Source of the DNA: Gilvimarinus chinensis DSM 19667
GTDB taxonomy: Bacteria; Pseudomonadota; Gammaproteobacteria; Pseudomonadales; Cellvibrionaceae
Direction: 5' to 3'
Assembly: GCF_000377745.1 (NCBI RefSeq)
Contig: NZ_KB898706.1
Coordinates: 558,001 to 622,000, forward strand
Length of the DNA: 64,000 bases
This document shows positions 36,696 to 45,598 of the stretch, in pieces. The notes beneath the pieces are model-generated. The model had not been told where the DNA came from and made no database searches. It worked only from the letters and a program-made list of their open reading frames with translations. The stretch's first letter is position 1. Every line of letters starts with the position of its first letter. Position numbers and translations under genes: made by a program.

Positions 36696-37421
36696 ATGCA
36701 GCGTCGGGTCCTAGTTACCGGCTCAAGTCGCGGTATTGGCCGTGCAATTGCGCTTAACTTGGCGCGTCAGGGTTTTGCCGTCAGTGTGCATTGCCGTGGA
36801 AATGTGGCAAAGGCCGATGAGGTCTGCCGCGAGATCGAAGCCTTGGGCTGCGAAACGGAACGCCTGTGCTTTGATGTAGCTGACCGAGCCGCCACGCGCG
36901 AGGCTTTAGAGCAAAGTGTGGCCAGCCACGGCGCGTTCTATGGTGTCGTCTGTAACGCGGGTATCACCCGGGACAACGCATTCCCAGCCATGAGTGAAGA
37001 GGACTGGGACAGCGTTATTCACACCAATCTAGACGGTTTTTATAACGTCGTTCAGCCTTTGGTTATGCCGATGGTTCAGGCACGTAAAGGCGGGCGTATT
37101 GTGACTTTGTCGTCCATTGCCGGGTTGGCGGGTAATCGTGGCCAGGTTAATTACAGCGCTACCAAGGCGGGACTGATTGGCGCCACCAAAGCCTTGGCAT
37201 TGGAGTTGGCGAAGCGCAAAATCACTGTGAACTGTGTAGCCCCCGGCATTATCGAAACCGATATGATTGACGAGGTGTTTGCGGATGAGGCCAAGAAAAT
37301 GATTCCCTTACGACGCTTCGGCCAGGTGGATGAGGTGGCCAGTTTGGTGGGGTATTTAATGAGTGATCAAGCCGCATACATCACTCGCCAGGTTATCTCG
37401 GTAAACGGTGGAATGCTCTGA
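36696..37421 (+). CDS. 3-ketoacyl-ACP reductase (FabG-like, ApeQ-like)
   Basis: A 241-residue short-chain dehydrogenase that reduces the 3-keto group with NADPH. The cofactor motif is VLVTGSSRGIGRA, then CNAGITRDNAFPAM, the catalytic Ser in TLSSIAGLAGN and the Tyr-Lys pair in YSATKAG. I start it at the ATG at 36696 with AGGAGA just upstream. The GTG at 36675 in the same frame would add seven residues. It is the only ketoreductase in the cluster, so it should serve all extension rounds unless the housekeeping FabG helps. Confidence 0.94.
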   Translation: MQRRVLVTGSSRGIGRAIALNLARQGFAVSVHCRGNVAKADEVCREIEALGCETERLCFDVADRAATREALEQSVASHGAFYGVVCNAGITRDNAFPAMSEEDWDSVIHTNLDGFYNVVQPLVMPMVQARKGGRIVTLSSIAGLAGNRGQVNYSATKAGLIGATKALALELAKRKITVNCVAPGIIETDMIDEVFADEAKKMIPLRRFGQVDEVASLVGYLMSDQAAYITRQVISVNGGML

Positions 37422-38638
37422 TGCGTCGGGTGGTTATTACCGGAGTGGGTGCTGTCAGTTCACTGGGTAACACCTGGGCTGAGGTTGAGGCGAGCTTGCG
37501 TGCCGGCAAAAATAAAGTGCGCGTGTTTGAGGCATGGAACGAGATTGAAGGCCTTAATACGCGTTTAGGGGCGCCGGCCGACTTTATCGCTCCCAACTAC
37601 CCGCGCAAAAAATTGCGCAGTATGGGCCGGGTGTCGGTGATGTCGGTTTACGCCACCGAGCGCGCATTGGCTCAGGCAGGCCTAAGCGACGATGCGTGCC
37701 TAACCGACGGTTCAACCGGTGTGTCCTACGGCTCGTGCATTGGTACGCCGGGGGATGTGCCTGCGCTCAGTAAGGTGGTCACAGATAAAACCACCGTTGA
37801 TCTCACGGCGTCTACTTACTTGCGTACCATGACCCACACCGCCACGGTGAATATCGGGATGTTTTTCGGTATGACTGGACGCATTATTCCCACCGCCTCC
37901 GCGTGTACATCGGGCAGCCAGGGTATCGGCTACGCGTATGAAGCCATCAAGTATGGTTTGCAGAATGTGATGGTGGCTGGTGGCGCTGAAGAATTTCACG
38001 TAACCCCCATCGCCGTGTTTGACACGCTATTTGCCACCAGTACCCGCAATGATTCGCCCGAGCTGACACCACGGCCGTTTGATAAAGAACGCGATGGTTT
38101 GGTGATTGGTGAAGGGGCGTGCTCTTTGATTCTGGAAGAGTACGAACACGCACGGGCACGCGGCGCCAATATTCTGGGTGAAGTCGTCGGCTATGGCACC
38201 AACTCAGATGGCGCACATGTGACTGAGCCCAAAGCTGAAACCATGGCGCGCGCCATGCAACTTGCGCTGGATGATGCGGGCCTGGACGCCGCCGCGATTG
38301 ATTACGTCAATGCTCATGGCACCGCTACCGCCAAGGGCGATATCGCCGAAACCCGGGCGACGGAAAATACGGTTGGTAAGGACAAACCCTTTAGTTCGTT
38401 AAAAAGTTACATCGGCCACACCCTCGGTGCCTGCGGTGCATTGGAGGCGTGGATGACTTTGGAAATGATGCGCAGCGGATGGTTTGCTCCGACCATTAAC
38501 CTGCAAAATCCCGATCCCGAATGCGGTGCCTTGGATTACTTGATGGGCAGCGGACGGGAGTTGGATGCCGAGTACGCCATGAGCAATAACTTTGCCTTTG
38601 GTGGCGTGAATACCTCACTGATTATCAAACGCTTATGA
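37421..38638 (+). CDS. Beta-ketoacyl-ACP synthase (FabF-like)
   Basis: A 405-residue KAS II-type enzyme with Cys162 in TASACTSGSQGIGY, His in NAHGTATAKGDIAE and His in YIGHTLGACGALEA. It starts on the last base of the ketoreductase stop (TGATG). It is closely similar to the next gene throughout (shared YPRKK(L/I)RSMGRVS and GEGA(C/A)SL(I/V)LE segments), so the two are tandem paralogues. They may form a heterodimer or act at different chain lengths. Confidence 0.94.
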   Translation: MRRVVITGVGAVSSLGNTWAEVEASLRAGKNKVRVFEAWNEIEGLNTRLGAPADFIAPNYPRKKLRSMGRVSVMSVYATERALAQAGLSDDACLTDGSTGVSYGSCIGTPGDVPALSKVVTDKTTVDLTASTYLRTMTHTATVNIGMFFGMTGRIIPTASACTSGSQGIGYAYEAIKYGLQNVMVAGGAEEFHVTPIAVFDTLFATSTRNDSPELTPRPFDKERDGLVIGEGACSLILEEYEHARARGANILGEVVGYGTNSDGAHVTEPKAETMARAMQLALDDAGLDAAAIDYVNAHGTATAKGDIAETRATENTVGKDKPFSSLKSYIGHTLGACGALEAWMTLEMMRSGWFAPTINLQNPDPECGALDYLMGSGRELDAEYAMSNNFAFGGVNTSLIIKRL

Positions 38639-39861
38639 GGCGCGTGGTGGTGACTGGCCTGGGGGCCGTGACTGCCCTGGGTAATAGCTGGCCCGAGTTT
38701 CGACGCGCTTTAGAATCTGGCACCAGTGGTATTCGCCTGATGCCGGAATGGGCCGACTACACGGGTTTAAACACTCAGGTTGCCGGGCCGGTCGATCACT
38801 TTGTTATGCCGACGGATTACCCGCGTAAAAAAATCCGCAGTATGGGGCGGGTGTCGCAATTGGCCGCCGTTGCCAGCGCGTCCGCTCTGGAGCAGGCGGG
38901 TTTGACGCAAAGTTCGCTGCGCCACAGCGGTCGAATGGGGCTGGCGTATGGTTCGTCTACGGGCAGTACCGATGCCATTTGCGAGTTTGCAGCGCGCCTC
39001 AGCGGGCGGGATTTGTCCGGTGTCACGGCTACCAATTACGTGAAAATGATGAGTAACACCACGGCGGTAAATTTAAGCGTGTGTTTTGAAATACAGGGCC
39101 GCACTTACTCTACCTCTACCGCGTGTACGTCGGGCAGCCAGGCCATCGGCTACGCTTTTGAAGCCATCGCCAGTGGCAAGCAAGATATTATGCTGGCCGG
39201 TGGTGCCGAAGAACTCTGCCCATCTGAAGCGGCGGTGTTTGATACCTTTCGCGCGACTAGCCGTAAAAACCACTGCCCACAACAAACCCCCAGCCCCTTT
39301 GACGCCGAGCGAGATGGCTTGGTGATTGGGGAGGGGGCGGCGAGCTTGGTGCTGGAGGATTACGACCACGCCAAGGCGCGTGGCGCACTGATATTCGGTG
39401 AAATAATAGGGTTTGCCACGAACTCCGACGGTGGGCATGTGACCCAGCCAGATTCCAGCAGCATGCAAAAAGCGATGGCACTGGCGCTGGAAGATGCAAG
39501 GATTAATGCCGCCGATGTGGATTATATTAATATGCACGGCACCGCCACCGAGTGGGGCGATATCGCCGAAAGCGAAGCCTGTTTTAAGGTGTATGGTAAT
39601 CCCATGCCGGTGAGCAGTTTAAAGGGGCATCTGGGCCATAGTCTGGGTGCTTGCGGTGCGATTGAAGCCTGGGCCTGCTTGCATATGTTACGCGATCAGG
39701 TGTTAGCCCCAACATTAAATTTGCATCAGCCTGACCCGCGCTGCGCGCCGTTACAGTACTTAAGCGGCTCTTTGCGCGAGCAAAAAATCCACACCATTGT
39801 CAGCAATAACTTTGCTTTTGGCGGGTTGAATACCTCACTCGTTTTTCGCGCCGTCTCTTAA
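38635..39861 (+). CDS. Beta-ketoacyl-ACP synthase (FabF-like)
   Basis: A 408-residue KAS II-type enzyme with Cys164 in STSTACTSGSQAIGY, His in NMHGTATEWGDIAE and His in HLGHSLGACGAIEA. The start overlaps the stop of its paralogue by four bases. It is the last gene of the plus-strand pigment operon. No clear terminator follows in the 124 bases before the porin gene. Both paralogues keep full catalytic sets, so neither is a mere chain-length factor. Confidence 0.94.
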   Translation: MRRVVVTGLGAVTALGNSWPEFRRALESGTSGIRLMPEWADYTGLNTQVAGPVDHFVMPTDYPRKKIRSMGRVSQLAAVASASALEQAGLTQSSLRHSGRMGLAYGSSTGSTDAICEFAARLSGRDLSGVTATNYVKMMSNTTAVNLSVCFEIQGRTYSTSTACTSGSQAIGYAFEAIASGKQDIMLAGGAEELCPSEAAVFDTFRATSRKNHCPQQTPSPFDAERDGLVIGEGAASLVLEDYDHAKARGALIFGEIIGFATNSDGGHVTQPDSSSMQKAMALALEDARINAADVDYINMHGTATEWGDIAESEACFKVYGNPMPVSSLKGHLGHSLGACGAIEAWACLHMLRDQVLAPTLNLHQPDPRCAPLQYLSGSLREQKIHTIVSNNFAFGGLNTSLVFRAVS

Positions 39862-39985
39862 AACATACTCAGCGCGCCAAGCGTCACTGCATGCGCCGTG
39901 CATTGTCAGTGTCATAAAGCAGCGCTATATTCTCTGACAGTCTGTAAGGCTGTCTATTTCTACGCATTCAATAAGAGGACGTGAT

Positions 39986-41260
39986 ATGCGTTGTTTCCTG
40001 AAAAGTTTTCTCCCTTTAATGATTGCCGCCTCGAGCAGCGGTGTGTGTTTTGCCGATGAGCTGGATGAATTGCGCGAAGAAGTTATGGTTACCCGCGCTC
40101 AGCTTGAATTACTGCAAGCGCGTTTGGGGTTGGGTGAGGCCATTGTCAGCAGTAACGACAGTTGGCGACAAAAGTTTGAGGTGTATGGCTTCGCCCAGCT
40201 GGATTACATTCAGGATTTTGAACGGGTACAACCTGAATGGGATTCCACCTTACGCCCCTCGCGTATTCCCACCACCGACGGTCAATACGGCAGTGACGGT
40301 CAAGCCATTTTAAGTGCCAGGCAAAGTCGGTTGGGGGTGAAAGCCGAGCTTCCCGCTGGTGATGACAGTATTTACACGGTTTTTGAAATTGATATGTTTG
40401 GTGTTGGCTCCGATGAAGGGCAGACGACACTTCGCCTGCGCCACGCCTATGGTCAGTGGCGCAGTTTGTTGGCCGGGCAAACCAACACCCTGTTTATGGA
40501 TGGTGACCTGTTTCCCAATGTGATTGATTATTGGGGCCCATCGGGGATGGTGTATTTGCGCAACCCGCAAATTCGTTGGACGCCCGTAGAAGGTAACAAC
40601 AGTTTTGCCATCGCCATTGAAAACCCAGGCAACGATGTGGACGATGGGCTTCTGGGAGCGGCGGGTTTTAATTTAAGCGGCAGTGAAACCCTGCCGGACC
40701 TGACCGCTCAGTATCGCGCTCAGGATGCATGGGGGCATGTGCAGGTGGCCGGTATTTTGCGCGACCTGAGTTACGAAGAGCAAAGCACCAGCGACCATGA
40801 GCCCAGCGGCAGTGACTTGGGTTACGGCCTCAATATTACCAGCGTTCTTAACCTGGGCGATGATCATCTGCGCGCAGGGGTTGTGTACGGCGAAGGTATC
40901 GCCAGCTATATGAACGATGGCGGTATGGATATGGCGCCCGATACGCTTAACCCTGAGGACTTAACTTCTGTGCCTTTATTGGGGGTGATGGCTTACTACG
41001 AACACGCCTGGAATGATCGCATGAGCAGCGCAGTGGGTTACAGTTTTACCGAGGTAGATAATCACGCTCAGCAATTAGGGAGTGCCTTCAATAAAGGTGA
41101 GTATGCGTCCGTTAACTTACTCTACAGTCCGTTTTCGCAAGTGCTGGTCGGCGCTGAATACCTTTGGGGGCAGCGCACGGATTTTGACGGTGACGCCGGC
41201 ACTGATAACCGCGTGCAATTTTCCGTGAAGTACACCTTTAGCAGTAAAGATTTTTTCTAA
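39986..41260 (+). CDS. DcaP-family trimeric porin
   Basis: A 424-residue outer-membrane protein with a signal peptide (cleavage near VCFA, residue 24), then a short heptad-like coiled coil (ELDELREEVMVTRAQLELL). After this comes a long beta-barrel opening with FEVYGFAQLDYIQDF and ending in KYTFSSKDFF with a terminal Phe. This layout matches the DcaP family, which takes up dicarboxylates and other negatively charged small molecules. A GAGGA site precedes the ATG. The next gene, 10 bases later, is a glutaminase, so they probably form one transcript. Confidence 0.85.
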   Translation: MRCFLKSFLPLMIAASSSGVCFADELDELREEVMVTRAQLELLQARLGLGEAIVSSNDSWRQKFEVYGFAQLDYIQDFERVQPEWDSTLRPSRIPTTDGQYGSDGQAILSARQSRLGVKAELPAGDDSIYTVFEIDMFGVGSDEGQTTLRLRHAYGQWRSLLAGQTNTLFMDGDLFPNVIDYWGPSGMVYLRNPQIRWTPVEGNNSFAIAIENPGNDVDDGLLGAAGFNLSGSETLPDLTAQYRAQDAWGHVQVAGILRDLSYEEQSTSDHEPSGSDLGYGLNITSVLNLGDDHLRAGVVYGEGIASYMNDGGMDMAPDTLNPEDLTSVPLLGVMAYYEHAWNDRMSSAVGYSFTEVDNHAQQLGSAFNKGEYASVNLLYSPFSQVLVGAEYLWGQRTDFDGDAGTDNRVQFSVKYTFSSKDFF

Positions 41261-41270
41261 GGAGCAGAAC

Positions 41271-42290
41271 ATGAGGCAAGTACTATTAAATTGTAAAGCA
41301 TGGGTTTTTTGCTGCGCGGTTATGGTGGCAGGTTTTACCCAGGCAGCAGAAATGACCAAGGCAAATATTAAACAAGCGCTGGCCGATGCCTATAAAAAAT
41401 ATCGTCATTTGGATGAAGGTAAAAACGCCGATTATATTCCTGCGTTGGCGAAAGTGGATTCGGGTATTTACGGTATTGCACTGGTAACAGCCGATGGTAA
41501 GGTCTACACCGAAGGCGACGTAAAGTCTGAAGTGTCTATTCAGTCTATTTCGAAAGTGTTTACCATGGCACTGGTGATAGATCAGGACGGCACCGATGAG
41601 CTGCTGCACAACATGGGGGCGGATGCTACCGGGCAGGTGTTTAACTCCATTGTGGCGATTGAACAGTATCAGGGCTCGGAAATGAACCCTTTGGTAAATG
41701 CTGGCGCAATTGCCACTACCGGTTTAGTCGACGGCAAAGACTACGATGAGATCTGGGGTAAAATTGCCAGCGAATACAACGAGTTTGCCGGGCGCGAACT
41801 TACTGTGATGGAGGATGTGTACCAATCCGAAGCGGCCACCAATCAGCGCAATCAGGCTATTGCGTCTCTTATGCATGCCTACGGTCATATTGATGAAAAT
41901 TTTCTGCGCGCTACGGACATCTACACCCGCCAGTGTTCGGTAGGTGTTAACGCCAAAGACCTGGGGTTAATGGCTGCAACCTTGGCGAATGCGGGCAAAA
42001 ACCCTGTGACTCAAAAGCAGGTGACTTCTGCGGAAAATGTACCGGAAATTCTCGCGGTAATGGCGACGGCGGGCCTGTATGACGATGCGGGGAAATGGCT
42101 GTACAAAACCGGCTTGCCCGCAAAAAGCGGAGTGGGTGGCGGCATTATTGCGGTGTCGCCGGGCAAATTTGGTATTGCCGTGATTTCACCACCGCTGGAT
42201 GCCGCTGGTAATAGTGTGCGTGCGCAAAAAGCCATTGCCGATATTTCCAGTGCTCTTGGCGGCAACCCCTACCAAGTATCCGCTCATTAA
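41271..42290 (+). CDS. glsA: Glutaminase A with a signal peptide
   Basis: Glutaminase hydrolyses glutamine to glutamate and ammonia. The 339-residue product has the serine-beta-lactamase-like motifs of the GlsA family: SxxK as QSISKVF (Ser92/Lys95), MNPLVNAGAIAT, YTRQCSVGVNAKDLG and SGVGGGIIAVSPG. Unusually it begins with a signal peptide (basic RQVLLNCK, hydrophobic WVFCCAVMVAGF, cleavage near TQA), so it is probably periplasmic, whereas E. coli glutaminases are cytosolic. An AAGGAG site precedes the ATG. It follows a porin gene by 10 bases. Confidence 0.92.
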   Translation: MRQVLLNCKAWVFCCAVMVAGFTQAAEMTKANIKQALADAYKKYRHLDEGKNADYIPALAKVDSGIYGIALVTADGKVYTEGDVKSEVSIQSISKVFTMALVIDQDGTDELLHNMGADATGQVFNSIVAIEQYQGSEMNPLVNAGAIATTGLVDGKDYDEIWGKIASEYNEFAGRELTVMEDVYQSEAATNQRNQAIASLMHAYGHIDENFLRATDIYTRQCSVGVNAKDLGLMAATLANAGKNPVTQKQVTSAENVPEILAVMATAGLYDDAGKWLYKTGLPAKSGVGGGIIAVSPGKFGIAVISPPLDAAGNSVRAQKAIADISSALGGNPYQVSAH

Positions 42291-42308
42291 TCTTCAATCT
42301 TCAGGTAT

Positions 42309-42330
42309 GGGGCCGCTAAGCGGCCCATGT
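42309..42330 (+). terminator. GC-rich stem-loop after glutaminase
   Basis: A perfect 7-bp GC stem (GGGCCGC/GCGGCCC) with a TAA loop, 20 bases after the stop. There is no T-run behind it, so it could be a weak terminator or an RNA-stabilising hairpin. Confidence 0.45.
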
Positions 42331-42379
42331 CTTGCCCTTGCAGGTAGTGTAAAATTGCGCCCTTAACAACGGGGGCACA

Positions 42380-43141
42380 ATGATCGATCAATGGCTGTTT
42401 TACGCACTCGCCGTTCCGGTGGTGTTGTTAGTGGGGTTATCCAAAGGTGGTTTTGGTGGCGGGCTGGGATCGTTGGCGGTGCCGGTATTGTCCCTTGCGG
42501 TAGACCCACGTTTAGCCGCTGCGGTGTTGCTGCCCATTCTCTGCAGTATGGATTTAGTTAGCCTATGGAGCTTTCGCGGGCGCTGGGATAAGAAAAACCT
42601 CGCTATCATGTTTCCTTTTGCGATGCTCGGATTAGCACTCGGCGCGGCCATGTTTACCTATATGGATGCGAATATGATTCGCTTTATGGTGGGCTTGATG
42701 GCGCTGTACTTTGTGGGTCATTACGTCTGGGGTAAACATATCCTGCAGCGCGTTGCGGTGCAAAAAGCCAGCGTGACTCGCGGCGGTTTTTGGAGCACCA
42801 TTGCCGGGTTTGTCAGCTACATCGCCCATGCGGGTGGTCCACCCATTTCAATTTACCTGTTGCCACAGCATTTACCCAAAACCCTATTTGTCGGCACGAC
42901 GGTGCTGTTTTTCAGTGTGGTGAATTACATCAAACTGGTGCCATACGTGTGGACAGGCCAGCTGAATTTAAGCGCTTTTTATACCTCGCTGGTCCTCTTG
43001 CCCTTAGCGCCCATAGGTGTACGGCTGGGAGTGTGGTTACACCACCGAGTCTCTGATAAATGGTTTTACGGTGTTTGTTATGTATTGCTCGCGGTGGCGG
43101 GCGTAAAGTTAGTGTTTGAATCTTTATTCGCGTGGGTGTGA
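42380..43141 (+). CDS. TauE/SafE (TSUP) family permease
   Basis: A 253-residue inner-membrane protein with about eight helices, built from two repeats typical of the sulfite/organic-anion exporter family. The conserved segments are VGLSKGGFGGGLGSLAVPVL at the start and GFVSYIAHAGGPPISIYLLP in the middle. Members export or import small organosulfur anions; the substrate here is unknown. It stands alone between the glutaminase and the TonB receptor, with no partner gene that would point to a substrate. Confidence 0.9.
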   Translation: MIDQWLFYALAVPVVLLVGLSKGGFGGGLGSLAVPVLSLAVDPRLAAAVLLPILCSMDLVSLWSFRGRWDKKNLAIMFPFAMLGLALGAAMFTYMDANMIRFMVGLMALYFVGHYVWGKHILQRVAVQKASVTRGGFWSTIAGFVSYIAHAGGPPISIYLLPQHLPKTLFVGTTVLFFSVVNYIKLVPYVWTGQLNLSAFYTSLVLLPLAPIGVRLGVWLHHRVSDKWFYGVCYVLLAVAGVKLVFESLFAWV

Positions 43142-43318
43142 TAGCGCTCTCTCGATAAGCGCAGTAATGACCAAATTCGTTACGGAAACTGAATGGATGG
43201 TTTGGCGATTTATGGTTTTGTGAGCGGGTTCGAATCAAACCCACCAAGGTGCGACAATTTGTCACTGGGCGCAGGGTTTGCTTTACCATAAATTCTCTAC
43301 CCTCTTTGGGGGAGAGTT

Positions 43319-45595
43319 ATGAAAATAAGTAACATTCTGTTGCCCGGGTTCGGGTTGGTTGTAACGTTAAGTGGGCCTGCAGCGGCCGAACATACACCTA
43401 AAATTGAAGAAATAAAGGTCTGGGGACACAGTGCCGAAGCCAGCAGCGCCGAGCGTGTGGGACCAATCAGTCGCCTGCTGCCGAGCGATTTTGCCAGCAT
43501 TAATATGGCCACCACCGAAGATGTGGTGAAGTACGAGCCCAGCCTGGTCATTCGCCGCCGTTTTATTGGCGACTCTAACGGCACTCTGGGTATTCGCAGT
43601 GCCAATATGTTTCAAACTTCCCGCTCTATGGTATTTGCCGATGGCGTGCCTTTGCATTATTTACTGCAATCGCGCTGGAGCGGTGCGCCGCGCTGGACCA
43701 TGGTATCGGCCAGTGAAATTGCACAGGTTGATGTTATTTACGGCCCTTATTCCGCCGAATACAGTGGCAACGCCATGGGCGGCGTGGTGGAAATTGAAAC
43801 CGCCATTCCCCAGCGCCGTGAATTTCATATAGATGGCTCCTGGTTCAGCCAGGACTTTGCCGATTATGGCTTTGACGATTCGGTCAGTGGTTACAAAGGG
43901 TTTGTTTCCTATGGCGATAAAATCGGCAATACCAGCTTTTATGTATCCTATAACCATTTAGACAATGACTCCCAGCCCCAGTCTTTTTACTACGCAGCCA
44001 GTGCTCCGGCCGAAGGTGCAAGCGCTGCCAGTGGTGGAATTTGGGGGCCGGATTCCCAAGAGAACGAGCGCCTTTACTTCGGCGACTCGGGCGTCATTAA
44101 CACCACTACCGATAACGTAAAGTTTAAACTGGGTTATGAGCTGGACCGCTTTTCCGCGCTGCTCAATGTGGCCTTTGAAGACCGACATTCGGATACCGAC
44201 AGCCCTAACAGTTATATTGTCGATGCCGCCGGTCAGCCGGTTTATGGCGGGCGGGTGGCCATCGATGGTGAAGGTTTTTCCATTCCCGCCCATCGCTTAA
44301 ACGTCAGCAGTGCCGACCGTGAAAGCTTGTCGGTAGGCTTACGCTTGCGTTGGGATGTATCAGAACAAACCAGTCTTGAGGCCAACCTGAGCCAGTTTGA
44401 TATTCTCGAAGACATCAGCCGCGCTTCGGCTACTAACCCCGCTTTTGCAGATTACGACTTAAGCGGCCAGGTGAGCGATTATGACGATACCGGCTGGCAA
44501 ACGGCGGGGCTCACCTTAACCAGCAATGACTTTCTGCTGGAGAATCTGGATTTAGTCACCGGGGTTCGCTACGAGGCCTACGAGTTAAACTACAGCGTTT
44601 ATGCCTCGGATAATTATTTAGCCTCCAGCAAAGATCGTTACACCAGCCGCAGTGGCGGTGAAACCAATATCGCGGCGGCTTTTGCTCAGTTTAACTGGCA
44701 GCTGACCGATGAACTGGATATCGCCTTTGGCGGCCGCTTTGAAAGCTGGCAGAGCGAAGCCGGTTATTTTTCTGACGATAACCCGGGCACGCCCGAGTTT
44801 GATCTTACCGCTGTGCCCGGTAACAGCATCGATAAGTTCTCGCCTAAATTCTCGGCGGGGTGGCAGTTGAGCGATCAGTGGCAATTGCGCTACTCGGTGG
44901 CCGAAGCGTATCGCTTTGCCATCGTCGAAGAATTGTTCAGTCAGTATCGTGCCTACAATTCCATCAGCCTGGCAAACCCAGAGTTAGGACCGGAAGAAGG
45001 TTTCCATCAGAACTTGATGTTGCAGCGCGATTTAAGCAACGGCTATGTACGGCTTAATGTGTATCAGGATGATATTGAGCAGGCCATTGAATCGCAGTCG
45101 ACCATCTTGCCCGGAGGCTCATCCATCAGCACGTTTATTCCGATCGATGAAGTGCGCATTCGCGGTGTCGAGTTTATCGCCAACATTAATCAGCTGCTGG
45201 TGGATGACTTGGATGTACGCTTAAACATCGCGTACACGGATTCCGAGATTCTGGCGAATGAAGCGGATCCTACCATTATTGGCAATAAGGTTCCCCGTAT
45301 GCCGCAGTGGCGCGGGAATGTACTGGCCACTTATCAGCTGTCAGATCATTGGAATGTCGGCGGCAGCGTGCAATACGCAAGTAACAGCTATGGTCGGTTG
45401 GATAACGCAGATACCGCGCGCAATGTCTACGGCGCTCAAGATTCTTACACGCGATTAGGGGTTAAAACGAATTATCAATTTAGCAAAGCTTTTAGTGCGG
45501 GGTTAGGTGTAGACAATATCACCAATGAGATTGCCTATGTGGCGCACCCGTGGCCTGGGCGCACCTTCTACATAAACTTTTCCTACGATCTATAA
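43319..45595 (+). CDS. TonB-dependent outer-membrane receptor
   Basis: A 758-residue receptor with a signal peptide (cleavage near GPAAA, residue 22), a plug domain (EEIKVWGHSAEASSAER through VDVIYGPYSAEYSGNAMGGVV) and a 22-stranded barrel ending in YINFSYDL. TonB receptors import ferric siderophores, haem, vitamins or oligosaccharides. The next gene, three bases after the stop, is a PepSY membrane protein of the type linked to ferric-siderophore reduction, so iron uptake is the best guess. I see no clear Fur box in the 177 bases upstream. Confidence 0.93.
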   Translation: MKISNILLPGFGLVVTLSGPAAAEHTPKIEEIKVWGHSAEASSAERVGPISRLLPSDFASINMATTEDVVKYEPSLVIRRRFIGDSNGTLGIRSANMFQTSRSMVFADGVPLHYLLQSRWSGAPRWTMVSASEIAQVDVIYGPYSAEYSGNAMGGVVEIETAIPQRREFHIDGSWFSQDFADYGFDDSVSGYKGFVSYGDKIGNTSFYVSYNHLDNDSQPQSFYYAASAPAEGASAASGGIWGPDSQENERLYFGDSGVINTTTDNVKFKLGYELDRFSALLNVAFEDRHSDTDSPNSYIVDAAGQPVYGGRVAIDGEGFSIPAHRLNVSSADRESLSVGLRLRWDVSEQTSLEANLSQFDILEDISRASATNPAFADYDLSGQVSDYDDTGWQTAGLTLTSNDFLLENLDLVTGVRYEAYELNYSVYASDNYLASSKDRYTSRSGGETNIAAAFAQFNWQLTDELDIAFGGRFESWQSEAGYFSDDNPGTPEFDLTAVPGNSIDKFSPKFSAGWQLSDQWQLRYSVAEAYRFAIVEELFSQYRAYNSISLANPELGPEEGFHQNLMLQRDLSNGYVRLNVYQDDIEQAIESQSTILPGGSSISTFIPIDEVRIRGVEFIANINQLLVDDLDVRLNIAYTDSEILANEADPTIIGNKVPRMPQWRGNVLATYQLSDHWNVGGSVQYASNSYGRLDNADTARNVYGAQDSYTRLGVKTNYQFSKAFSAGLGVDNITNEIAYVAHPWPGRTFYINFSYDL

Positions 45596-45598
45596 ACG

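Noticed and set aside
43142-43318. Fur box or riboswitch before the TonB receptor
   Set aside because: No sequence close to the 19-bp Fur consensus and no conserved cobalamin or thiamine riboswitch element could be recognised.
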